From: Massilia sp. Root418
GTDB taxonomy: Bacteria; Pseudomonadota; Gammaproteobacteria; Burkholderiales; Burkholderiaceae_D
Assembly: GCF_001425265.1 (NCBI RefSeq)
Contig: NZ_LMEC01000021.1
Coordinates: 62,001 to 126,000, forward strand
DNA: 64,000 nt
Reading direction: 5' to 3'
Positions 1 through 11,640 of this stretch are shown here, piece after piece. Under the pieces are notes generated by a model. It was given only the letters and a program-made list of their open reading frames with translations, searched no databases and had not been told where the DNA came from. Positions within the stretch are counted from its first letter, which is position 1, and every line of letters starts with the position of its first letter. A program made the position numbers and the translations under genes.

Positions 1-1
1 G

Positions 2-124
2 GCCCGGCGCGCCGGCCTGTCCGCGGCGGACGCCCAAAGCCATTTGCTGGCGCTGGAACTGGCCGGCCTGGTCGAACGATTGCCGGGAGGCATTTTCCAG
101 CGCCTGAGCCGGGCGGCCCGGTAA
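2..124 (+). CDS. dprA: DprA (DNA processing protein A), C-terminal end only
   Basis: Only the last 40 codons lie in the window; the reading frame is open at the left edge and ends with TAA. The tail reads as a small helical, winged-helix-like module (SHLLALELAGLVERLPGG, then IFQRL), which fits the C-terminal domain of DprA, the protein that loads RecA on incoming single-stranded DNA in transformation. A dprA-smg-topB order is common in Burkholderiales, and smg and topB follow here, which supports the call. The Rossmann-like core is outside the window, so the assignment rests on the tail and on context. Confidence 0.72.
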   Translation, partial: ARRAGLSAADAQSHLLALELAGLVERLPGGIFQRLSRAAR

Positions 125-176
125 GGATGCGGTGCAGGGCTTGTGTTTCGCCGTTCTTAACTGTTAGAGTAGCGCC

Positions 177-641
177 ATGTTCGACATCCTTGTTTATCTC
201 TACGAGACGTATTACCGCCCCGACGCGTGCCCGGAACCGGCCGCATTGGCGAGGAAACTGTCGGCCGTCGGTTTCGACGATGAAGAGATATCCGAAGCGC
301 TGGTGTGGCTGACCGACCTCAATGAAATGGCCGGTGTCGAGCAGACGCTGACAGCCGCCTCCACCGGCACCCGCTACTACGTGGAAGAGGAGCAGGACGC
401 GCTGGGCACGGCCGCCATCGGCTTTATCCAGTTCCTTGAAAGCGCTCAGGTGCTGTCGCCGCTGCAGCGGGAAATCGTGATTGAGCGCGCGCTGGCGCTG
501 GATGAAATTCCAGTATCGCTGGGCAAGCTGAAGGTCATCGTCCTGATGCTGCTGTGGAGCCAGGGCAAGGAGCCCGACGCCCTGATGTTCGACGACCTGT
601 TCGGTTCCGACGAAGATCAGATGCCGCGCCTGCTGCACTGA
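177..641 (+). CDS. smg: Smg family protein (DUF494)
   Basis: A 154-residue protein starting MFDILVYLYETYY and matching the Smg/DUF494 family over its whole length (family members are usually about 150-160 aa). It is acidic and predicted helical, with no signal peptide or membrane segment, so it is cytosolic. The molecular function of Smg is not established; the gene usually sits beside dprA and a topoisomerase gene, as here. The ATG at 177 gives the canonical family N-terminus. Confidence 0.92.
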   Translation: MFDILVYLYETYYRPDACPEPAALARKLSAVGFDDEEISEALVWLTDLNEMAGVEQTLTAASTGTRYYVEEEQDALGTAAIGFIQFLESAQVLSPLQREIVIERALALDEIPVSLGKLKVIVLMLLWSQGKEPDALMFDDLFGSDEDQMPRLLH

Positions 642-828
642 GCCCGCTTCCCGTTTGTTCCCCGCTTGCATGCCGCAAGACGACCAGATTACCCTATGCA
701 GTGCCAGGCCGCCATACGGCGGCAACCATGCCGGGATTGCAAAAGTTCAGCATGCGGTATAAAAATTGTCTGTATGATGCGCATGCTGCGCCAAATCCAG
801 AGTAAAAAAACAAGAGAATACGAAAACT

Positions 829-3519
<2,691 letters not shown>

Positions 3520-3535
3520 GCGGCGGCACAAGCGA

Positions 3536-3560
3536 ACGGGACCTTCGGGTCCCGTTTTTA
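3536..3560 (+). terminator. Rho-independent terminator of topB
   Basis: Perfect GC-rich hairpin ACGGGACC-TTCG-GGTCCCGT followed by a T-run, starting 17 nt after the topB stop codon. Confidence 0.92.
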
Positions 3561-3639
3561 TTTCAGGTTTCACAGCAAGCGCATCGCCGCTTCACATTCC
3601 TTTTCTATGCTTGGCTGATTGTCGTCATGGGGAACTGGT

Positions 3640-4056
3640 ATGAAAGTCTTCGCTTCGGTGGTTGGCCTCTTCACGCGCTTGAGCTGTCTGCTGCTCGGCT
3701 TCGGCATTCCGCTTGTCTCCATTCCGCTGGCGCTGCTGGCAGGCGCGGTTCCGCAGGGAGAACCGTTCACGCCGGCCTGGCAGCTGGCGCTGTTTGTCAT
3801 CGGCTGTGCCGGGCTGATCGGGGCTGGCTTTGCGATGTTCGCCGTGGGTTGGGGCGGGCGCTTCGATCGGCCGCTGTATCGCGGTGTGACCTTCGTGCTG
3901 CTGCTGATTCCGTTTGCGCTGGGGTGGGAGCTGATGGGGAGCCCGGTTCAGTTTCCGCCGACGCAGCTGGCTGTGGCGCTGACCGTCTTCACCGGGTGGG
4001 TGCTGCTGCTGTGCGTGCGTCCGGCCTTGCTGGCGCCGTCTAAGCCAGCGCTGTGA
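3640..4056 (+). CDS. Small inner-membrane protein, unknown function
   Basis: A 138-aa protein with about four hydrophobic segments (around residues 8-30, 45-65, 78-98 and 105-128) separated by short polar loops, so an integral membrane protein. I do not recognise a family. The ATG at 3640 (MKVFASVVGLF) is preferred over the in-frame TTG at 3619 because it starts at the first hydrophobic segment. Its last 17 nt overlap the 3' end of the convergent gene at 4040-4759. It follows the topB terminator and is probably monocistronic. Confidence 0.7.
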   Translation: MKVFASVVGLFTRLSCLLLGFGIPLVSIPLALLAGAVPQGEPFTPAWQLALFVIGCAGLIGAGFAMFAVGWGGRFDRPLYRGVTFVLLLIPFALGWELMGSPVQFPPTQLAVALTVFTGWVLLLCVRPALLAPSKPAL

Positions 4057-4759
4057 CGCGCCAGTGGCCCGGTGCAAAGGGCAGGGTGGTGATCTCCGCC
4101 AGCGCGAAAGGCTGCGCCGCCAGGGCATCCGCATCGGGCACGTCCAGGCCCTCCTGCCAGGCGTGGTTGGAGCCTGCAACGCGCCAGCCGCCGCCCTTGT
4201 GCAGCACGGTGAATTCGCCCCAGGAGCCGGCGTCCGGCGCGGCCGGGGAAAAAGCGTCGCCAGGTCTACCGCAAGCCCAGGCCATCCAGCGTTCGCCGAT
4301 GATCAGGTAGGCAACCGGTCCGCCTGCCGCCGAGCTTGCCGACTCCAGCCGCACGCCGCGCATGGGTGCCGAGGCCATGCGCACCCAGTCTTCCTCATAG
4401 CTGTTGTCGATGCCGGTTTCATGGACGGCGTCCTCGCTGTCGAAGCGCATCCAGCCCGCGTCCAGGTCGGCACTCAGGGCAGGGAAGGCGATCTCGGGCC
4501 GCCATTCGCAGCGTTCGCCAGCCACCATGGTCTTGCCAGCAAAGCCGGTCTGCGCGCTGAAACGCGCTTGTTGGACAGGCGACAGCGTGGCCAGCTGGGC
4601 GCGGCTGTCCATGGAAGGGCGGTCGATGGGGACACGCAAATCGATGTGGAAACTTGCTGACTGGAACCACCAGACTTGCGTGCTCAGGTCACTGGTGCCA
4701 TTGCTGCGCCAGATACCGGTGCGTCGCCACAAGCCTTGATAGATCGCAGGAACTGTCAT
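4040..4759 (-). CDS. Conserved hypothetical cytosolic protein
   Basis: A 239-aa soluble protein without signal peptide, starting MTVPAIYQGLWRRTGIW. It is rich in Trp and beta-prone segments (QVWWFQSASFHIDLRVP near the start, later GWMRFDSED and WMAWACGRPGDAFS), which suggests a beta-barrel, perhaps lipocalin-like; this is inference from the pattern only. The start ATG overlaps the stop of the upstream gene (TGATG), so both are translated from one mRNA, pairing this cytosolic protein with an exported partner. I cannot name a characterised function. Confidence 0.65.
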   Translation of the reverse strand: MTVPAIYQGLWRRTGIWRSNGTSDLSTQVWWFQSASFHIDLRVPIDRPSMDSRAQLATLSPVQQARFSAQTGFAGKTMVAGERCEWRPEIAFPALSADLDAGWMRFDSEDAVHETGIDNSYEEDWVRMASAPMRGVRLESASSAAGGPVAYLIIGERWMAWACGRPGDAFSPAAPDAGSWGEFTVLHKGGGWRVAGSNHAWQEGLDVPDADALAAQPFALAEITTLPFAPGHWRVTALA

Positions 4760-5460
4760 CACCGCAAGTCTTCGGTATAGAAGTAGACCGTGCCGCGTAT
4801 GGCGGACGGAACTGCCTGCAGCGCGGCGGCTAGCGCCCTGGCGTCCGGTTCGGCCATGCCGCTCTTGGCGATGGTAACCGGTGCATAAGGCGCATGCGAT
4901 GCTGCACGGTAAGAAACAATATGATCGAAATCAGGCCGGCTGTCGATCTCCTTGATGAGATATCGCTGTTTTCCGTTGCCTATTTGCACATAAGTTGCTC
5001 TAGGGTTTAGTTTTTCGGCCGGAGACAGCTGTCGGAACAGTAGAACTTTGTCCACCACCAACGTTGCATCGCTGTATTGCGTCTTGCCGCCTTGCTCGAA
5101 ATGGCCTAGTACCAGCTGGGCTTTGAACTGCCGCAGCGGGTCGGCCGCGCCGGGCGCCAGCCGGTCCAGTTCGAACTTTTCCGGGTCCACCGTCCACAGC
5201 GCCGTCTTGCCGTCCAGCCGGCTTCGCAGCGCGGCGTCCAGCCTGGCGTCCGCCACATGCAGTTGTAGTACCACCTGGTAATCGTGCGGCGCATGGAACA
5301 TGGGCAAATGCGAGGCATACAAGCCCTCCTTGCCGCCGAACAGTGCCATGCCGTGCACGCCGAAAGTAGGGCCGGCGGCCATTGCCGAAGCGGCAAGCGA
5401 CCAGGCCACAGCCGTCATGGCTGCTGCGCGCGGCCACATTGTATGGATGAGTGTTTTCAT
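4759..5460 (-). CDS. Exported protein of unknown function
   Basis: A 233-aa protein with a clear Sec signal peptide: basic start, hydrophobic core, cleavage probably after SLAASAMA, mature protein from about residue 29 (AGPTFGVHGMALFGG). The mature part (HMALFGGKEGLYASHLP-like opening, later TQYSDATLVVDKVLLFRQLSP) has no motif I can assign. It is the first gene of a two-gene operon with the protein at 4040-4759, with stop and start overlapping as TGATG. Confidence 0.7.
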   Translation of the reverse strand: MKTLIHTMWPRAAAMTAVAWSLAASAMAAGPTFGVHGMALFGGKEGLYASHLPMFHAPHDYQVVLQLHVADARLDAALRSRLDGKTALWTVDPEKFELDRLAPGAADPLRQFKAQLVLGHFEQGGKTQYSDATLVVDKVLLFRQLSPAEKLNPRATYVQIGNGKQRYLIKEIDSRPDFDHIVSYRAASHAPYAPVTIAKSGMAEPDARALAAALQAVPSAIRGTVYFYTEDLR

Positions 5461-5850
5461 GCCGCCATGGTATGCCGGTTCGCCCGTCCGTGCACAGCCT
5501 GTGCAAAGGCGCCTTCCATCCTGTCGTCCTGTCGTCCTACTGGGGCGGCACCCTCAAGACCCTGCCCAACCGCGCCGGCGTGGCCGCCAGCGCCAGTTTC
5601 GACGGCGCCGTGCCGGGCGCGTTGGAGGCTTATGCATAAAACTACGTAGTTTCCACTAGGCATTTTTTTGTGACTTCGTGTTAGAATCGTGGTCTTCCCT
5701 AGTAGTTCAGTCAATACCAAGTGCACCTGCGCAGGCTGCACGCTGTCACATCGTAGCAATCGTCACTTTCCCATGGACGCACTGGCACCAGTTCTCAGCC
5801 GGGGCGCGGTTGATCCGCCTGTGTCCCATACGTAGTTTTTGAGAGAAAAA
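5461..5850. other. 390-nt intergenic region with possible gene remnant and leader hairpin
   Basis: Between two divergent genes. The stretch 5538-5639 on the + strand stays open and has strongly GC-biased third codon positions up to a TAA (reads SSYWGGTLKTLPNRAG... EAYA), like the tail of a lost gene; I could not match it to a family. Further right, 5721-5742 forms a dyad, GTGCA-CCTGCGCAGG-C-TGCAC, in the likely 5' leader of the chemoreceptor gene. No convincing promoter hexamer pair was found. Confidence 0.4.
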
Positions 5851-7458
5851 ATGAAAAACTTGAAAATCGGCACCCGCCTGGCCGGCGGCTTTGGACTCGT
5901 GCTGCTCCTCACTATGTTGATGACCTGGATAGGCTTGAGCCATATGCGCTCGGTCGCCGACGCCACCAGCGACATGATGCAGCAGCCCTTGGCCAAAGAA
6001 CGCATGATTTCGGACTGGTATCGCCTGATCCACACCAGCGTGCGCCGCACCACCGCCATTTCCAAGTCCAGCGACCCCAGCCTGGGCCCCTTCTTCGCTG
6101 CCGACACCGCCGCTTCCACCAGCGAAGTGAACGAGTTGCAGAAGAAGGTCGAGCCGCTGCTGGAAAGCGACGCGGAAAAGAAGCTGTTCGCCGACATGGT
6201 GGCGGCGCGCAAACGCTACATTGCTTCACGCGACGCGATTGTGGCCTTGAAGAAGGAAGACAAGTTCGAGGAGGCGGCCGCCGTCCTGGAACAGCGTTTC
6301 ATCCCCGACGGCAAGGCTTACCTGGACGCCCTCCACGGCCTGCTGACCATGCAGCGCCAGAGCATCGATGCCAATGCGGCCGGCATCAACGCCGACTACC
6401 AGGCCAACCGCCGCTTCATGCTGGCCTTCGCCGCCGTGGTGCTGGCGCTGGGCGGCATTTGCGCCTGGCGCCTGACGCGCGGCATCACCCAGCCGCTGGG
6501 CCGCGCTGTGGAAATCGCGTGTGCCGTGGCATCCAACGACCTGCGCAGCCATATCGTGGTCGACAGCACCGATGAAACCGGCCGCCTGCTGCAGGCGCTG
6601 AAGACCATGAACGACGGCCTGGCCCGCATCGTGGGCGAAGTGCGCGCGGGCACCGACCAGATCGCCACCGCGTCCGGCCAGATCGCCGCCGGCAACCAGG
6701 ACTTGTCGGCCCGCACCGAACAGCAGGCGGGCAGCCTGGAAGAGACCGCTTCGTCCATGGAAGAACTCACCGCCACCGTGAAGCAGAACGCCGACAACGC
6801 GCGCCAGGCCAATCAGCTGGCCGCGGCCGCCGCGCATGTCGCCGAGCGCGGCGGGGCGGTGGTGGGGCAGGTGGTGGACACCATGGAATCGATCAACGCT
6901 TCGTCGCGCAAGATCGTGGACATCATCAGCGTGATCGACGGCATTGCTTTCCAGACCAATATCCTGGCGCTGAACGCGGCAGTGGAAGCGGCGCGGGCAG
7001 GCGAGCAGGGCCGTGGCTTTGCCGTGGTGGCCACCGAAGTGCGCAACCTGGCGCACCGCAGCGCTGCTGCCGCCAAGGAAATCAAGCTGCTCATCGACGA
7101 CTCGGTGGGCAAGGTCGGCGCGGGCAGCCAGCTGGTTGAGCAGGCCGGCATGACCATGAGCGAAGTGGTGGACAGCATCAAGCGCGTGACCGGCATCATG
7201 GGCGGCATCACTACCGCCAGCGTGGAGCAGAGCGCCGGCATCGAGCAGGTGAACGAGGCGATGATACAGATGGATCATGTGACCCAGCAGAACGCCGCAC
7301 TGGTGGAGGAAGCGGCCGCTGCGGCCACCGCGTTGCAGGAGCAGGCGGAATCGCTGGCGGACGTGGTGAGCGTGTTCAAGCTGTCGGAAGGGTACAGTCA
7401 TGCGCCTGGGCTGGCTGTGCGCGGCACCGGCGTGCAGGCTTTGCGTCTGCGGGCCTGA
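5851..7458 (+). CDS. Methyl-accepting chemotaxis protein
   Basis: A 535-aa chemoreceptor. TM1 is at about residues 10-30, followed by a periplasmic four-helix-bundle-type sensor (about 31-187), TM2 at about 188-207, a HAMP domain (about 209-262) and a cytoplasmic signalling coiled coil. The highly conserved hairpin tip is present (GIAFQTNILALNAAVEAARA, then GEQGRGFAVVATEVRNLA). Glu/Gln-rich methylation-type segments flank the tip. There is no C-terminal NWETF-type CheR tether. The ATG at 5851 (MKNLKIGTRL) is chosen over the in-frame TTG at 5839 because it is preceded by GAGAG and fits the family start. The ligand is unknown and no che genes are nearby. Confidence 0.92.
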   Translation: MKNLKIGTRLAGGFGLVLLLTMLMTWIGLSHMRSVADATSDMMQQPLAKERMISDWYRLIHTSVRRTTAISKSSDPSLGPFFAADTAASTSEVNELQKKVEPLLESDAEKKLFADMVAARKRYIASRDAIVALKKEDKFEEAAAVLEQRFIPDGKAYLDALHGLLTMQRQSIDANAAGINADYQANRRFMLAFAAVVLALGGICAWRLTRGITQPLGRAVEIACAVASNDLRSHIVVDSTDETGRLLQALKTMNDGLARIVGEVRAGTDQIATASGQIAAGNQDLSARTEQQAGSLEETASSMEELTATVKQNADNARQANQLAAAAAHVAERGGAVVGQVVDTMESINASSRKIVDIISVIDGIAFQTNILALNAAVEAARAGEQGRGFAVVATEVRNLAHRSAAAAKEIKLLIDDSVGKVGAGSQLVEQAGMTMSEVVDSIKRVTGIMGGITTASVEQSAGIEQVNEAMIQMDHVTQQNAALVEEAAAAATALQEQAESLADVVSVFKLSEGYSHAPGLAVRGTGVQALRLRA

Positions 7459-7463
7459 GGCTT

Positions 7464-7553
7464 GGCGGGTTACGCACTGCGTGCTAACCCGCCCTACGGA
7501 ACAATGTCCCTGGGCGGCGTAGGGCGGGTTAGCGCGTCAGCGCGTAACCCGCC
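7464..7553. repeat. REP-like palindromes, inverted pair (locus 1)
   Basis: Two imperfect palindromes (7464-7498 and 7518-7553) in opposite orientation. Each has arms GGCGGGTTA / TAACCCGCC and a flanking CTACG or CGTAG on one side, separated by 19 nt. The same unit recurs at 15945, 18854, 18940, 21874, 21933 and 52492. The inverted pair is the arrangement of a bacterial interspersed mosaic element. Confidence 0.88.
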
Positions 7554-7627
7554 AGCTCTGCAGTGTGCGCTGCAAATTTCCGAAAATGTGTAGAGTGTGA
7601 CAACAACTACATGCTTTGGGAGAAATG

Positions 7628-8047
7628 ATGCGAAATACCTTACTGAAACTGAGCGCCCTGTGCGCCGCGCTGCTGCTGTCTGCCTGCCAGACCTCGCCCA
7701 CCTCCAACACCGCCGCCCAGGATGAGGCGCCTTCGCCGAAGAACCCCGAGTTCACCTCCGAGATGGCGAAATTCAACGCCCAGTTCCCGAATCCGAAAGT
7801 CAGCAAGTACGAGGACGAATCGATCGCCTACAACAATGCGCAGAAGTTTGACGAGCGCGGCAATTGCCACGGCAAGTCCAAGTACCCGGTCACCATCATG
7901 CTGCTGCTGGACGCGAACGGCAAAGTCACCAACACCGTCACCGACGTGGAGAACAGCAAGGCGGCCTGCTTCCGCCAGACCTACGCCGCCGTGCAGTTCC
8001 CCAAGCCGCCCATCGCGCCTTACCGCAAGGCGATCTTGCTGAAATAA
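7628..8047 (+). CDS. Small lipoprotein
   Basis: A 139-aa protein with a lipoprotein signal peptide and lipobox LLLSAC; the acylated Cys is about residue 20, followed by QTSPTS, so probable outer-membrane retention. The mature part is short, with a low-complexity linker and a C-terminal half (VTIMLLLDANGKVTNTVTD ... CFRQTYAAVQF) that faintly resembles the alpha/beta C-terminal domain of TonB-like proteins; this is weak. The ATG at 7628 is chosen over 7625 because GGGAGA at 7618-7623 is then at a usable distance. No operon partner. Confidence 0.72.
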   Translation: MRNTLLKLSALCAALLLSACQTSPTSNTAAQDEAPSPKNPEFTSEMAKFNAQFPNPKVSKYEDESIAYNNAQKFDERGNCHGKSKYPVTIMLLLDANGKVTNTVTDVENSKAACFRQTYAAVQFPKPPIAPYRKAILLK

Positions 8048-8057
8048 ACCCCGCCGC

Positions 8058-11000
8058 CTACTGCTCGACGGCGATCATATTGTCGTCGGGCTTGCGGTCG
8101 ATCAGCTTGTTGTCCGGGTCGATGCCGGCCTTCGCCGGCCGGCCATTCACCACCAGCGTATACACGCCTTCCTTCTGCGCCATCAGCTTGCGTTCGCGCA
8201 GCAGGCTGTTGCCGTCCTTGTCGTCCACGCCCACGTCGATCAGGTCGCGGATCGGCACTTCCTTCTCGGCCCCCAGTTCATCCGCCCGCAGCTTGCTGGC
8301 GTGGACTTTCAGGGTGACCTCATACTTGCCGTCGGCCCGCTTGCGCGCGGTGGCGCTCAGCGCGCGGTTGTCGTGCAGCACGATGGAATTGAACAGGTCG
8401 TCGATCAGATAGGCCTGCTCGGGCGGGGCGATGCGGCGCAGCGCGTCCACCAGCACCGTCACGCTCGGATAGGGCGCGGTGTTGAATGCGTGCTTGGCCA
8501 GCAAGCCCTTCAGCACGGCGTTCACCTTGTCCTCGCCCAGGATGTCCTGCAGCTGGTACATGGCCAGGCTGCCCTTGCGGTAATGGATGTAGGGCTGGTT
8601 CTCGTTGTCCGCCAGCGGCAGCTCCTTCTTGTTCTCCAGCGCGCGGCCCAGCAGGTATTTGTTCAGGTCGTAGCGCAGGAAGCGGCGCATCTTGTCCGGG
8701 CCGTACTGCTTTTTCATCACCATCAGCGCCGAGTATTCCGACAGGGTTTCGCTCAGCACGGTGGCGCCGCGCGTGTCGCCGCCCACCAGCTGGTGCGCCC
8801 ACCACTGGTGCGCCACTTCATGCGCCGTGATGTAGAAGGGATAGTCGATGTCCTTCGGATTCTTGTCGTCCACCTTGGCGATGAAACCCACGCTTTCCGA
8901 ATACGGTATCGTGTTCGGGAACGATTGCGCAAACTTGGCGTAGCGCGGAAACTCGACGATGCGCACCACCTTGTGCTGGTAGGGGCTGTAGTTCTTGCTG
9001 TAGTAGTCCAGCGCATCCTTCACGCCCTTGGCCATGCGGTCCAGGTTGTATTCGTGGCCCGGGTGGTAGTAGATCTCGATGCCCACGTCCTGCCACCAGT
9101 CGTGCTTGACCGCGTAGCGCGCCGACTGGAAGGCGTAGAAGTTGAGGATGGGCTTGTCCATCTTGTAGTGGAAGTAGCGCCGGCCCTTGGCTTTCCATTC
9201 TTTCTCCAGGCTGCCCGGCGCCACGGCGATCTGGTCGGCGCTGGTGCTGATGGTGGCATCGAAGGTGACCCAGTCGGCGTCGTTGCCGAGGTAGTTGTTG
9301 GCCAGGCCCTTGGGATCGTCGCGCGGCAGTGCCCGCTCCTGCGCCGGCAAGCCGTGGCGCTTGCGGTCGCGCGGGTCGGTCAGCTCGGCCTGGCGCTGGT
9401 AGCCGATGTGCGGCAGCACGGTGTTGTTGAAGAAGGTGCCGTTGCCCACCACCGGCGTGTCCTGGCCCAGGCCGAGCATGCCCTTGGGCGCGTACTCGAG
9501 CTCGAATTCCAGCGGCATGCGGGCGCCCGCGGCCAGCGGCGTGGACAGGGTGTAGCGGTATACGCCCAGGTCTTCGTCTTTCATTTTCAGGTGCGCCACC
9601 TGGCCGAAGCGCAGCGGCCGCAGGTCGGCCGTGGTGTCCTGGGTGATGTAGATGTCGGTGATGGGCTGGCCGCTCTTGTTCTCCAGCATGTAGCGGCCCT
9701 TCACTTGCAGGCTGCGCTTTTCCGGCTCGATGGCCACGCCCAGCTGCACGTCGGTGATGCGCGGCTGCGCCAGGCCCGCCAGCTGCTTGTATTTGCGCTC
9801 GTAGTCCGCGCGGTCGGCCAGTTTCTGGTAGGTGGATTTATAGCAGTTGGCGATGTGCAGGTTGTAGAACAGCACGCCGCCCGCGCCCAGCACGATGCTG
9901 GCGCCCAGGGCCAGGGCAGCCAGCACCGGCATGGTCAGCGCATGGCGCGCGAGGGAGATGCGCTGGCGCCATTCATCGTTGTTGCCGCGCGCCCAGAACA
10001 GCAGCGACAGCACCACCAGGATCAGCGCGGCGCCACCCCAGTACAGCTCGAACCAGCGTTCGCGCACCAGGTAGTGGCCGTAGCCGTTCATGGCCGAGTA
10101 GACGAAGCTGGGCGAGGTGCCATACACCAGCAGCGGGTGCTCGATGCCCAGCGAGGGCAGGGTGATGCTGGCCACGTAGTACACGATCATGGCAAAGTGG
10201 GCCATGTACTTGTGGTTGATCAGCACTTGCGCGGCAATAGCCAGCACGGCCACTGCCGCGTAGGCCGGCAGCTGGATGGTGAACAGGTGCTGGAAATACA
10301 GGCCGGGCTCGAACTGGAAATAGCCGTTGAAGACCTGGATCGCCATGCCGCACAACATCACCACCAGCATCAGCAGGGCCTGCAGGCCGATCAGCGCGAA
10401 CAGCTTGGACAGCATGGGCAGCCAGCTTGGCACCGGCAGCGCATCCAGCATTTGCGCCATGCGGTTCTCGCGCTCGCGCCACACCAGCTCGCCCGCGTAA
10501 AACGTGGTGATCACCAGCATGAACAGGGCGAAAGTATCGGTCACCATTTCCAGCACCATGTAGGTCACCGGGTAAGTCTTGGTGCCGTACATGGAACCCA
10601 TGTCCAGCGCGCCGGCGAACATGGTTAGCACGCCGGCCAGCACGATCACCAGGAAATAGACGTTCTTCACCGTTTCGCGCAGGTTCAGCCAGCTCATCTT
10701 GGCCAGCAGCAGGCCCAGGCTGCGCGACTTGAAGTCCGGCGCCTCGTGCGTGTGGCTGGCCGAGTGGCTGATGCGCAGCGCCGGTTCTGCGTCGCCGCGC
10801 GCGTCGGCCTTGCCGCTGTCGATGCTGCTGACGAAGCGGAAGCGCCAGTAGCCCAGCAGCAGAACCACCAGCGAGAACGAGGTCCAGATCACGCGATTCA
10901 GCAGGTACACGCCTTCCGGCAGCACCAGGCGCGTGTTGCGCTCGGCGATGGGCCAGTATTCGGTGAGATTGATGGCGGCTGCCGTGCCGAAGGGGTCGAT

Positions 11001-11630
11001 CAGCGCGGCCAGGGTCTTGTAGTCCAGGTCGCGCGCCAGGCCGGGCGCGACGATGTAGCCGATCAGCATCACCACGCTGGAGATATAGACCGGCAGCATG
11101 CGCCGCGTCAGCGCGGCCAGCACGAAAAAGATGGCGCCGAAGATGAACAGGTTGGGCAGCAGTGTGGTGAAGTAGGGGATCAGCCAGGCCGCCAGCGGCG
11201 GGTTGCCCAGCCGCTCGGGATCGATGCCGGGGATGAACGTACCCAGCCAGGCGCCCAGCAGGATGGAGGAGAACACCACGGCCAAGGTCAGGTAGGCGCC
11301 GATGAAGCGGCCCAGCATGTACTGGTATTTGCGGATCGGCGCGCTGAAGAAGAAGTGGTGCATGTCGTATTCAAAGTCCTGCTGCACCGAGCGGCCCATC
11401 ATGGCGGCCACCACGATCACGCCCAGGCAGCCGAGGAAACTGGCCGTGAACATGATGGAGCGCGGCGCGTTGATGAAGACGCGGCCGCCGAAGGTGACGG
11501 TGGCTTCCTTGAATACGCCGCCGGCGGCCGCCATCCACAGCAGGGCCAGCAGCAAGAACATGCCGAAATAAACCCAGGTGGACAGCATTTTCAGGCGCTG
11601 GCGCGCTTCGAACAGGGCGATGGCGAACAT
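8058..11630 (-). CDS. ABC-2 type permease fused to an M1-family (gluzincin) peptidase domain
   Basis: An 1190-aa fusion. Residues about 1-590 hold two sets of roughly six membrane segments, the arrangement of an ABC-2 exporter permease. Residues about 640-1140 form an aminopeptidase-like beta domain followed by a zinc peptidase domain with HEVAH at about residue 937 and a downstream Glu in SETLSEYS, the M1 pattern. The zinc ligands are intact, so the peptidase may be active; it would be on the periplasmic face if topology follows the even number of preceding segments (inference). The ATPase for this permease is encoded just upstream at 11641-12534, separated by 10 nt. The substrate is unknown. 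Confidence 0.88.
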   Translation of the reverse strand: MFAIALFEARQRLKMLSTWVYFGMFLLLALLWMAAAGGVFKEATVTFGGRVFINAPRSIMFTASFLGCLGVIVVAAMMGRSVQQDFEYDMHHFFFSAPIRKYQYMLGRFIGAYLTLAVVFSSILLGAWLGTFIPGIDPERLGNPPLAAWLIPYFTTLLPNLFIFGAIFFVLAALTRRMLPVYISSVVMLIGYIVAPGLARDLDYKTLAALIDPFGTAAAINLTEYWPIAERNTRLVLPEGVYLLNRVIWTSFSLVVLLLGYWRFRFVSSIDSGKADARGDAEPALRISHSASHTHEAPDFKSRSLGLLLAKMSWLNLRETVKNVYFLVIVLAGVLTMFAGALDMGSMYGTKTYPVTYMVLEMVTDTFALFMLVITTFYAGELVWRERENRMAQMLDALPVPSWLPMLSKLFALIGLQALLMLVVMLCGMAIQVFNGYFQFEPGLYFQHLFTIQLPAYAAVAVLAIAAQVLINHKYMAHFAMIVYYVASITLPSLGIEHPLLVYGTSPSFVYSAMNGYGHYLVRERWFELYWGGAALILVVLSLLFWARGNNDEWRQRISLARHALTMPVLAALALGASIVLGAGGVLFYNLHIANCYKSTYQKLADRADYERKYKQLAGLAQPRITDVQLGVAIEPEKRSLQVKGRYMLENKSGQPITDIYITQDTTADLRPLRFGQVAHLKMKDEDLGVYRYTLSTPLAAGARMPLEFELEYAPKGMLGLGQDTPVVGNGTFFNNTVLPHIGYQRQAELTDPRDRKRHGLPAQERALPRDDPKGLANNYLGNDADWVTFDATISTSADQIAVAPGSLEKEWKAKGRRYFHYKMDKPILNFYAFQSARYAVKHDWWQDVGIEIYYHPGHEYNLDRMAKGVKDALDYYSKNYSPYQHKVVRIVEFPRYAKFAQSFPNTIPYSESVGFIAKVDDKNPKDIDYPFYITAHEVAHQWWAHQLVGGDTRGATVLSETLSEYSALMVMKKQYGPDKMRRFLRYDLNKYLLGRALENKKELPLADNENQPYIHYRKGSLAMYQLQDILGEDKVNAVLKGLLAKHAFNTAPYPSVTVLVDALRRIAPPEQAYLIDDLFNSIVLHDNRALSATARKRADGKYEVTLKVHASKLRADELGAEKEVPIRDLIDVGVDDKDGNSLLRERKLMAQKEGVYTLVVNGRPAKAGIDPDNKLIDRKPDDNMIAVEQ

Positions 11631-11640
11631 GGCGGCCGCC

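Noticed and set aside
8301..10628. 775-codon + strand frame opposite the ABC permease-peptidase gene
   Set aside because: Shadow of the real gene: no motif, compositional bias of an antisense frame, and the minus strand encodes intact zinc and membrane motifs.
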